Shown: positions 6,794 to 11,929 of the stretch, piece after piece
How positions within the stretch are numbered: position 1 is the stretch's first letter
How the letters are laid out: each line of letters starts with the position of its first letter
From: an uncultured Plesiomonas sp.
GTDB taxonomy: Bacteria > Pseudomonadota > Gammaproteobacteria > Enterobacterales > CAMTGL01
Assembly: GCA_947071955.1 (NCBI GenBank)
Contig: CAMTGL010000040.1
Span: 1 to 11,929 of the forward strand
Length of the DNA: 11,929 nucleotides
Direction of reading: 5' to 3'
Notes under the pieces: model-generated
Seen by the model: the letters and a program-made list of their open reading frames with translations, nothing else
What the model was told of the DNA's origin: nothing
Database searches by the model: none
Made by a program: the position numbers and the translations under genes

Positions 6794-6802
6794 TGTTATT
6801 AT
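6794..6802 (+). promoter_or_regulatory. Candidate extended -10 promoter for ccmA
   Basis: TGTTATTAT is an extended -10 element: TG, one base, then TATTAT, which matches TATAAT at five of six positions. It lies about 34 bp before the ccmA ATG, so transcription would begin near 6808. No good -35 box lies at 17-18 bp, which fits an extended -10 promoter or one needing an activator. Confidence 0.35.
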
Positions 6803-6835
6803 TGTGTATTCTTTATCAATGTGTTTACAAAAACC

Positions 6836-7585
6836 ATGCTGGAAGCCTGTGAATTAAGCTGTATCCGGGGCGAGCAGTTGCTGTTTTCCGGACTCAATTT
6901 CACTGTAACACCGGGAGAACTGGTACAGATAGAAGGCCCTAACGGTGTCGGAAAAACCAGCTTGCTGCGTATTCTGGCGGGTCTTTCACATCCTGCATCC
7001 GGTGTGGTGCGCTGGGAAGGTGAATCTATCACCCGCAGCCGCGAAACCTATCATCAAAATTTACTCTATCTTGGCCATCAGGCTGGCATCAAGCCGGAGC
7101 TGAGCGCATGGGAAAATCTGGCGTTTTACCACAAAATCAATCTTGCGCAGGCAGGGATGTCTACCCATGACATTTTACCGGCGCTGCCGGATATCACGCC
7201 TGATGACCTGTTTGAGGTTCTTGCCCTTGTCGGTTTGGCGGGGCGTGAAGATTTACCAGTTTGGCAGCTCTCTGCTGGGCAACAACGTCGTGTCGCATTA
7301 GCCCGTTTGTGGCTGACATCCTGCCGATTATGGATCTTAGACGAACCATTGACCGCAATTGATCGCCACGGTGTACAGGTGCTGACGCGTCTATTTGAGC
7401 AGCATGCGGAAAAAGGCGGTATCGTCCTGCTGACAACCCACCAAGAGATGCTTACCCAGCGTTCAACCTTACTGCGCAAAATCAGGCTGCAAGCGCTAAC
7501 GGAATCTGCTGATCCATCTCAAGTGCAAGATCAGATCAGGCACGGGATTAAGCATCAGGAGATAAATTCGCATGATTTTCACTGA
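6836..7585 (+). CDS. ccmA: Haem exporter ATPase CcmA (cytochrome c maturation ABC protein)
   Basis: CcmA is the cytoplasmic ATPase of the CcmAB transporter, whose ATP hydrolysis releases holo-CcmE from the CcmC-CcmD complex during c-type cytochrome assembly. Numbered from the ATG at 6836, the protein has 249 residues: Walker A GPNGVGKT at 34-41, the signature LSAGQQ at 145-150, Walker B LWILDEP at 165-171 and the switch histidine H202 in TTHQ. The N-terminus MLEACELSC agrees with the family; in-frame TTG (6791) and GTG (6821) starts would add non-conserved residues. No clear Shine-Dalgarno precedes the ATG. Homologues are usually about 205-215 residues; here a polar tail of some 25-30 residues follows the usual end (about 222). 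Its last codons overlap ccmB by 14 bp. Confidence 0.95.
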   Translation: MLEACELSCIRGEQLLFSGLNFTVTPGELVQIEGPNGVGKTSLLRILAGLSHPASGVVRWEGESITRSRETYHQNLLYLGHQAGIKPELSAWENLAFYHKINLAQAGMSTHDILPALPDITPDDLFEVLALVGLAGREDLPVWQLSAGQQRRVALARLWLTSCRLWILDEPLTAIDRHGVQVLTRLFEQHAEKGGIVLLTTHQEMLTQRSTLLRKIRLQALTESADPSQVQDQIRHGIKHQEINSHDFH

Positions 7586-8234
7586 TATTATCCGCCGTGA
7601 GTTGTGTATCGCCATGCGCCGCAGAGCCGATATCGTCAATCCGCTGTGGTTTTTCCTGATGGTGATCACCCTGTTTCCGCTAGGTATTGGCCCTGAGCCT
7701 GCGGTGCTGATGCGCATTGCACCCGGTATTATTTGGGTTGCCGCACTGCTTTCGGCTCTACTTTCACTTGAGCGGCTGTTTCGGGATGATTTTCTTGACG
7801 GCTCGCTCGAGCAGATGATGCTGCTGCCGATTCCCTTGCCGCTAGTGGTGCTAGCCAAAGTGTGTGCACACTGGTTGCTGACCGGACTACCGCTACTGCT
7901 GCTTTCACCGCTGGCCGCGTTGCTCCTTTCGCTCGACACCGCCACATGGCGAGCGATGGCTCTGACACTACTATTGGGTACACCAACACTGAGCCTGCTA
8001 GGGGCTATTGGGGTTGCGTTGACCGTAGGTCTGCGTAAAGGCGGTGTGTTGCTGAGTTTATTACTGCTGCCGCTCTTTGTGCCGGTACTGATTTTTGCTA
8101 CTTCGGCGATAGATACTGCCAGCATGCAGCTGCCGATTAACGGCCAGCTGGCCATTCTAGGCGCAATACTGGCCGCGACCCTGACGTTTTCGCCTTTTGC
8201 GACCGCGGCAGCATTACGTATTAGTGTTCACTGA
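7572..8234 (+). CDS. ccmB: Haem exporter membrane subunit CcmB
   Basis: CcmB is the membrane component that pairs with CcmA in the System I cytochrome c maturation machinery of the inner membrane. The 220-residue product has about six hydrophobic segments (roughly 22-40, 45-66, 89-115, 126-151, 159-179 and 191-215). It carries the family signature LERLFRDDFLDGSLEQ at about 66-80. The N-terminal IIRRELCIAMRRRADIVNPLWFF is characteristic. Its start lies inside the 3' end of ccmA (14-bp overlap), and the AGGAG at 7557-7561 is about 10 bp upstream, so the two are probably translated together. Length matches the family. It is followed by an unusual 201-bp gap before ccmC. Confidence 0.96.
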   Translation: MIFTDIIRRELCIAMRRRADIVNPLWFFLMVITLFPLGIGPEPAVLMRIAPGIIWVAALLSALLSLERLFRDDFLDGSLEQMMLLPIPLPLVVLAKVCAHWLLTGLPLLLLSPLAALLLSLDTATWRAMALTLLLGTPTLSLLGAIGVALTVGLRKGGVLLSLLLLPLFVPVLIFATSAIDTASMQLPINGQLAILGAILAATLTFSPFATAAALRISVH

Positions 8235-8252
8235 TTTACGTTGATTTACCGG

Positions 8253-8331
8253 TGCAAATTTGCAGACTGTGGAAAGCAAAATGCAAATTGATGGAAGGCT
8301 GTGTATCCCTACAATGGCTTGCATGTGTGCA
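8253..8331 (+). promoter_or_regulatory. Cluster of TGCA-N4-TGCA palindromes upstream of ccmC
   Basis: Two full elements, TGCAAATTTGCA (8253-8264) and TGCATGTGTGCA (8320-8331), and one half element, TGCAAATT (8282-8289), lie within 79 bp. The pattern of one perfect palindrome with nearby variants is what an operator array often looks like. No regulator is identified. Confidence 0.3.
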
Positions 8332-8336
8332 CTTTA

Positions 8337-8366
8337 TTGATGTGAATGATTTTTCTGAGCCATATT
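8337..8366 (+). promoter_or_regulatory. Weak sigma-70-like promoter candidate for ccmC
   Basis: TTGATG (8337-8342) and CATATT (8361-8366) are separated by 18 bp, and each matches the consensus at four of six positions. The same TTGATGTGAATGAT could be read as a one-sided FNR-like site. In such AT-rich DNA this may be chance. Confidence 0.2.
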
Positions 8367-8381
8367 TTTGAAGAATATTAC

Positions 8382-8417
8382 TGAACCGTTTTTTGAACTA
8401 TTTTTTGAACCATTTTG
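8382..8417 (+). repeat. Three 12-bp imperfect tandem repeats (TGAACCRTTTTT type)
   Basis: The units are TGAACCGTTTTT (8382-8393), TGAACTATTTTT (8394-8405) and TGAACCATTTTG (8406-8417). They differ from one another at only two or three positions and end 18 bp before the ccmC start, just before its ribosome binding site. The unit length of 12 bp is divisible by three, but the repeats lie outside any coding frame. Confidence 0.85.
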
Positions 8418-8435
8418 TGAGCAAGGGTATCTAGA

Positions 8436-9221
8436 ATGTGGAAATGGTTACACCCGCTGGCCAAACCTGAAGTGCTGTATCGCCTGTGCGGTACGCTGTT
8501 ACCTTGGTGTGGTGCAGCCACCGTGCTAACACTGTTGCCTGGTATTATCTGGGGGTTGGCTTTTGCTCCGGCTGATTATCAGCAAGGTGACAGTTTTCGG
8601 ATTATGTATATCCATGTTCCGGCCGCAATTTGGTCTATGGGCGTGTATGCCAGCATGGCTGCCGCCGCATTTGTCGGGCTGGTATGGCAAATTCGTCAAT
8701 CAGATATGGCGGCAGCAGCCATGGCCCCGATTGGTGCAGTATTTACCTTTATCGCTTTGTTTACCGGTGCGGCATGGGGAAAACCCATGTGGGGCGCATG
8801 GTGGGTATGGGATGCCCGTCTTACTTCTGAGCTGGTGCTGCTGTTTCTCTATCTGGGGGTCATGGCGCTCTACAGTGCCTTTGAAGACCGCACACTGGCA
8901 GCGCGTGCAGCCGGTATTTTGGCGCTGGTGGGCGTAGTCAACTTGCCGATTATTCACTTCTCAGTAGAGTGGTGGAATACCCTACATCAGGGTGCAAGTA
9001 TTACCCGTATGGCAAAACCGGCCATTGATAACCGCATGTTGTGGCCACTGCTGCTGTGTATCGCCGGATTTTTATTTTTCTTTATTACGCTAACCCTGAT
9101 GCGTTTGCGTAATGCCCTATTACAGCGCGATAGCCAGCGCCCGTGGGTGCATGCACTGGCGCATTCACACGTGCATTCAGATTCACAGCCATCTGCCGGC
9201 ACAACCGACAAGGAGTGTTGA
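8436..9221 (+). CDS. ccmC: Haem-handling membrane protein CcmC
   Basis: CcmC is the inner-membrane protein that presents haem to the periplasmic chaperone CcmE with help from CcmD. The 261-residue product shows six membrane segments and a tryptophan-rich WWD motif, WGAWWVWD, at 119-126. The two conserved haem-ligand histidines are H60 (MYIHVPAA) and H184 (NTLHQGAS), at the same positions as in E. coli. The ATG at 8436 has AAGGG at 8 bp. The C-terminal part from about residue 234 is longer than usual and rich in histidine (H239, H243, H245, H247 in WVHALAHSHVHSD), ending in DKEC. The 3' end carries the AGGAG ribosome binding site of ccmD, whose ATG begins one base after the ccmC stop. Confidence 0.97.
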   Translation: MWKWLHPLAKPEVLYRLCGTLLPWCGAATVLTLLPGIIWGLAFAPADYQQGDSFRIMYIHVPAAIWSMGVYASMAAAAFVGLVWQIRQSDMAAAAMAPIGAVFTFIALFTGAAWGKPMWGAWWVWDARLTSELVLLFLYLGVMALYSAFEDRTLAARAAGILALVGVVNLPIIHFSVEWWNTLHQGASITRMAKPAIDNRMLWPLLLCIAGFLFFFITLTLMRLRNALLQRDSQRPWVHALAHSHVHSDSQPSAGTTDKEC

Positions 9222-9222
9222 G

Positions 9223-9435
9223 ATGACCCCTGCCTTTAGTTCACTGGCTGACTTTTTCGCCATGGGAGGCTACAGCTTTTATGTCTGGCTCTCGTTCGGT
9301 CTGACCATATTGTGCATGGCCGGTTTGTGGTTTAGCAGTTGGCGTGAACGCCGAATTATTTTACGTGATGTGTTGCAGCGCAGTGCGCGGGCACGTCGTA
9401 TGCAACAAGCTCACCCGCGGGAGAACCAGCTATGA
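9223..9435 (+). CDS. ccmD: Small haem exporter protein CcmD
   Basis: CcmD is a small single-pass inner-membrane protein needed for release of holo-CcmE from CcmC/CcmAB. The 70-residue product begins MTPAFSSLADFFAMGGYSFY, almost the same as the E. coli protein, with the conserved tyrosine at Y17. One membrane segment spans about 19-40 (FYVWLSFGLTILCMAGLWFS). A very basic cytoplasmic tail follows (RERRIILRDVLQRSARARRMQQ). The ATG at 9223 is 7 bp after AGGAG (9211-9215), which lies within ccmC. The frame is open further upstream inside ccmC, but that part is not CcmD-like. The stop overlaps the ccmE start by 4 bp (ATGA). Confidence 0.95.
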   Translation: MTPAFSSLADFFAMGGYSFYVWLSFGLTILCMAGLWFSSWRERRIILRDVLQRSARARRMQQAHPRENQL

Positions 9436-9953
9436 ACCCACGCCGTAAAACGCGCTTATACATTATTTTAGCCGTCGTGCTGGGCATCTCATTGACCACT
9501 GGGCTGGTGCTGTATGCGTTGCGTCAGAATATCGATCTCTTCTATACCCCAACCGAGCTGGTACAAGGAAAAGGGGCAGAGCATCGCAAGCCGGAAGTTG
9601 GGCAGCGTTTGCGGATTGGTGGCCTAGTGGTACCCGGTTCGATAAAACGTGATCCTGAATCACTGAAAGTCTCTTTTAAAGTGATCGATATCGGCCCGAT
9701 GGTTACGGTTGAATTTGAGGGTATTTTGCCTGATCTGTTTCGTGAGGGGCAGGGCATAGTGGCACATGGCACGCTAAAAGATGCGACCACCATTGCCGCC
9801 TTTGAAGTACTGGCTAAGCATGACGAGAACTATATGCCACCGGAAGTTGCAGAAGCGATGCAAAAAGGCGGACACCAGCCAGCAACGGCTGCGCCGCAAC
9901 AAAATAGCCCGCAACAACAGGATCAACAGAAAAGCAGCGGGGAAGTGAAATGA
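9432..9953 (+). CDS. ccmE: Periplasmic haem chaperone CcmE
   Basis: CcmE is a membrane-anchored periplasmic chaperone that binds haem covalently and carries it to the CcmF ligase complex. The 173-residue protein has a short basic N-terminus, one membrane anchor (about 9-29) and an OB-fold periplasmic domain (about 35-135). The haem attachment histidine is H130, with the axial ligand Y134 in LAKHDENYMPPEV, the same numbering as in E. coli. A Gln/Ala/Pro-rich, probably disordered tail (about 147-173) follows. GGGAG at 9419-9423 lies 8 bp before the ATG. The gene overlaps ccmD and ccmF by 4 bp at each end, which indicates coupled translation. Confidence 0.97.
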   Translation: MNPRRKTRLYIILAVVLGISLTTGLVLYALRQNIDLFYTPTELVQGKGAEHRKPEVGQRLRIGGLVVPGSIKRDPESLKVSFKVIDIGPMVTVEFEGILPDLFREGQGIVAHGTLKDATTIAAFEVLAKHDENYMPPEVAEAMQKGGHQPATAAPQQNSPQQQDQQKSSGEVK

Positions 9954-11926
9954 TCCCAGAAATTGGTAATTACGCTCTGAGTCTGGCGCTGGCCGTTTCA
10001 CTGCTACTAAGCGTCTACCCGCTGATCGGTGCATCGCGGCAAGATACCCGGCTGATGGCAGTCTCTCGACCGTTAGCATGGGCACTGTTTGCAACTGTCG
10101 GGATCTCTTTTCTTTGCCTTACCTATGCCTTTATCTACAACGATTTTACTGTGGCTTATGTCGCGAATAACTCCAACAGTCAGTTGCCTATCTACTACCG
10201 GATCTCTGCAGTATGGGGATCGCACGAAGGCTCACTGTTGCTGTGGGTGATGTTGCTGGCAGGCTGGACTGCCGCCGTAGCACGGTTTAGCCGTCAGATG
10301 CCGGCAGATGCGGTGGCTCGCGTGTTAGCGGTCATGGGCATGATTAATGCCGGATTCCTGCTGTTTATTATTATTACCTCGAACCCGTTTACCCGTACGC
10401 TTCCTTACTTCCCAACAGATGGGCGCGATCTTAACCCGCTGCTGCAGGATATCGGGCTAATTTTCCACCCGCCATTGCTGTACATGGGCTATGTCGGCTT
10501 CTCGGTGGCTTTTGCCTTTGCTATTGCCTCACTAATGACCGGGCGTTTAGATACCGCATGGGCGCGCTGGTCACGCCCGTGGACACAAGCTGCATGGGTA
10601 TTCCTAACAGTTGGTATCGTACTGGGGTCATGGTGGGCTTACTATGAGCTGGGCTGGGGTGGCTGGTGGTTCTGGGATCCGGTTGAAAATGCCTCATTCA
10701 TGCCGTGGCTGGCAGGCACCGCTTTAATGCACTCACTGGCAGCTACCGAAAAACGCGGTACGTTTAAAGCATGGACAGTACTGCTGGCAATCAGCGCATT
10801 TTCGTTAAGTCTACTGGGCACATTTTTGGTGCGTTCTGGCGTACTGGTTTCTGTGCATGCTTTTGCCTCTGATCCGGCCCGTGGCATGTTTATTCTCGGT
10901 TATTTAGTGCTGGTGATCGGCAGCTCACTGCTGTTGTATGCAATCAAAGGTGGCCAAGTGCGTAGCCGCGTACGCAATGAGCTTTACTCCCGTGAAAGCT
11001 TCTTGCTTGGCAATAACGTCATGCTGGTTGCCGCATTGATTGTGGTATTGATTGGCACTTTGTTCCCATTGGTACATAAACAACTGGGCTTAGGCAGCAT
11101 CTCAATTGGTGCGCCATTCTTCGATACCCTGTTTACTTGGCTGATGGCACCGTTTGCCCTGTTGCTAGGCGTTGGGCCGTTGGTGCGCTGGCGCAGAGAT
11201 GAGCCTTCTGCGCATATCAAACGCTTGATGGTAGCTCTACTTATCACCTTCGCGGCCTCTGTTGCACTGCCGGCTATCATGATGGACCAGATTAAAGCAA
11301 TGACGGTTGTCGGTCTGCTGATGTCGATTTGGGTGATAGTACTAACACTGATGGAACTGCATGAACGCGCTACGCATCGCCACCGCTTTTGGGTGGGGTT
11401 GACCAAGTTACCGCGCAGCCATTGGGGTATGGTACTCGGCCATTTAGGGCTGGCTGTTACGGTTATTGGCATTGCATTTACGCAAAACTACAGTGTTGAG
11501 CGCGATGTTCGCATGGTTGCGGGGCAATCTATTGATATTGGGCAGTATCACTTTACCTTTGAAGGGGTACGTGATGTTAAAGGCCCGAACTACGAAAGTG
11601 CGCGTGGCACACTGCAAGTCTCTGAAAAGGGCAAACAAGTTGCCACTTTGCATGCGGAAAAACGTTTTTATCCAGTCACTCGTGCGGTGATGACCGAAGC
11701 AGGAATTGATGCGGGGATTACCCGAGATCTGTATGCCGCACTGGGTGAAGACTTGGGTGACGGTGCATGGGCGGTGCGGGTTTACTACAAACCGTTTATC
11801 CGTTGGATCTGGTTTGGTGGCCTGTTTATGGCGCTTGGCGGCGTGCTCTGCATGCTTGATCCCCGTTATCGCTTGCGTAAATCGGCCCCTGCTAACAACA
11901 CGTCAGCAAAAAGCGAGGCTGAATAA
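9950..11926 (+). CDS. ccmF: Cytochrome c haem lyase subunit CcmF
   Basis: CcmF is the large inner-membrane protein that accepts haem from holo-CcmE, and with CcmG/CcmH takes part in its attachment to the CXXCH motif of apocytochromes c. The 658-residue product is multi-spanning. Its WWD motif region is at about 236-254 (WGGWWFWDPVENASFMPWL). The four conserved histidines H173 (FHPPLLYMG), H261 (LMHSLAA), H303 (SVHAFASD) and H491 (RSHWGM) are at the same positions as in E. coli CcmF. In that protein two of them (H261, H491) bind the structural b-haem and the other two handle the incoming haem. A large periplasmic domain (about 512-612) precedes the last membrane segment. The ATG overlaps the ccmE stop, with GGGGAAG upstream. 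The protein is complete within the window. Confidence 0.97.
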   Translation: MIPEIGNYALSLALAVSLLLSVYPLIGASRQDTRLMAVSRPLAWALFATVGISFLCLTYAFIYNDFTVAYVANNSNSQLPIYYRISAVWGSHEGSLLLWVMLLAGWTAAVARFSRQMPADAVARVLAVMGMINAGFLLFIIITSNPFTRTLPYFPTDGRDLNPLLQDIGLIFHPPLLYMGYVGFSVAFAFAIASLMTGRLDTAWARWSRPWTQAAWVFLTVGIVLGSWWAYYELGWGGWWFWDPVENASFMPWLAGTALMHSLAATEKRGTFKAWTVLLAISAFSLSLLGTFLVRSGVLVSVHAFASDPARGMFILGYLVLVIGSSLLLYAIKGGQVRSRVRNELYSRESFLLGNNVMLVAALIVVLIGTLFPLVHKQLGLGSISIGAPFFDTLFTWLMAPFALLLGVGPLVRWRRDEPSAHIKRLMVALLITFAASVALPAIMMDQIKAMTVVGLLMSIWVIVLTLMELHERATHRHRFWVGLTKLPRSHWGMVLGHLGLAVTVIGIAFTQNYSVERDVRMVAGQSIDIGQYHFTFEGVRDVKGPNYESARGTLQVSEKGKQVATLHAEKRFYPVTRAVMTEAGIDAGITRDLYAALGEDLGDGAWAVRVYYKPFIRWIWFGGLFMALGGVLCMLDPRYRLRKSAPANNTSAKSEAE

Positions 11927-11929
11927 TGA
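11926..11929 (+). CDS. Possible start of the next gene, probably ccmG (dsbE), cut by the window end
   Basis: The window ends TAATGA. The ATG at 11926-11928 shares one base with the ccmF stop, the same stop-start overlap as between cheW and fipA. In ccm operons the thioredoxin-like ccmG (dsbE) usually comes here. Only one codon and one base are visible, so the call rests on position alone. Confidence 0.4.

Larger units (their letters stand above)
6550..6835 (+). other. 286-bp intergenic region between the che and ccm operons
   Basis: No gene is seen here. In order, the region holds the overlapping hairpins at 6560-6605 and a further 7-bp hairpin AAGCGCA (6636-6642) / TGCGCTT (6648-6654), which on the minus strand would be followed by TTTTCCCCC. 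Next come a TTCACG direct repeat at 6669 and 6681, an inverted repeat GTTATT (6700-6705) / AATAAC (6713-6718), and an AT-rich stretch with a candidate ccmA promoter. The first half looks like transcript ending and the second like operon control. Confidence 0.6.
8235..8435 (+). other. 201-bp AT-rich gap between ccmB and ccmC with palindromes and repeats
   Basis: No coding frame is supported. The first half has a perfect 12-bp palindrome TGCAAATTTGCA (8253-8264), a second TGCAAATT (8282-8289) and a related TGCATGTGTGCA (8320-8331). The second half is T-rich and holds three 12-bp tandem repeats. AAGGG at 8423-8427 is the ccmC ribosome binding site, 8 bp before the ATG. The gap probably contains a second ccm promoter or control element, since the rest of the operon is tightly packed. 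Confidence 0.6.

Noticed and set aside
6791..6835. Upstream TTG (6791) or GTG (6821) as the ccmA start
   Set aside because: The added residues are not conserved and overlap the candidate promoter region; the ATG at 6836 gives the usual CcmA N-terminus.
7496..8155. Long open frame on the minus strand opposite ccmB (about 219 codons)
   Set aside because: It lies wholly opposite well-identified genes, and its serine/arginine-rich composition is that of an antisense shadow.
9112..9222. Longer N-terminal form of CcmD starting inside ccmC
   Set aside because: The upstream codons encode a shadow of ccmC; the ATG at 9223 with AGGAG matches the family start exactly.
1..11929. Mobile elements, CRISPR arrays, tRNA or rRNA genes
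   Set aside because: I saw no transposase, integrase, regular spacer-repeat array or tRNA-like sequence on either strand; nearly all the DNA is accounted for by conserved genes in normal order.

Overview
The window carries two gene blocks, all on the + strand. The first, about 1-6549, is the distal part of a polar-flagellum/chemotaxis cluster: fliA (5' end cut off by the window edge), cheY, cheZ, cheA, cheB, cheW and a DUF2802 gene that matches fipA. The second, 6836 to the end, is the cytochrome c maturation operon ccmA-ccmB-ccmC-ccmD-ccmE-ccmF, with what looks like the start codon of the next gene (probably ccmG/dsbE) in the last four bases.

The order fliA-cheYZAB-...-cheW-DUF2802-ccm is typical of polarly flagellated Gammaproteobacteria such as Vibrio, Shewanella, Aeromonas, Plesiomonas and Pseudomonas. 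CheZ, a gamma/beta-proteobacterial phosphatase, and the close similarity of CcmC, CcmE and CcmF to enterobacterial proteins point the same way. Base composition looks close to 50% GC. I would place the sequence near Vibrionaceae, Aeromonadaceae or Plesiomonas, but the genus cannot be fixed from the sequence alone.

Chemotaxis block: FliA (sigma-28) directs late flagellar and chemotaxis transcription. CheA autophosphorylates in receptor arrays coupled by CheW, and passes phosphate to CheY (motor) and CheB (receptor methylesterase). CheZ dephosphorylates CheY. FipA is a membrane-anchored protein that helps place FlhF, and so the flagellum, at the pole. Two points depart from the Vibrio pattern. 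The parC (soj) and parP genes normally found between cheB and cheW are missing, leaving 142 bp of non-coding DNA. CheA nevertheless has three copies of an acidic motif (ISDDEFE-LLD-LHGVG) in the linker that replaces P2, the region used for ParP-dependent polar localisation in Vibrio.

Junctions: the 286-bp gap after fipA has overlapping hairpins that look like a terminator with a competing fold, then an inverted repeat and an extended -10 box before ccmA.

Ccm block: CcmA (ATPase) and CcmB (membrane subunit) with CcmC and CcmD load haem onto the periplasmic chaperone CcmE, and CcmF takes part in haem ligation to apocytochromes. All expected haem-ligand histidines and WWD motifs are present. 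ccmA/B overlap by 14 bp, and ccmC-D-E-F are packed with 1-bp spacing or 4-bp overlaps. The exception is a 201-bp AT-rich gap between ccmB and ccmC with TGCA-N4-TGCA palindromes and three 12-bp tandem repeats. No RNA gene, insertion sequence, CRISPR array or phage feature was seen. The window is mostly conserved core biology, and the less ordinary parts are the CheA linker and the three non-coding gaps.
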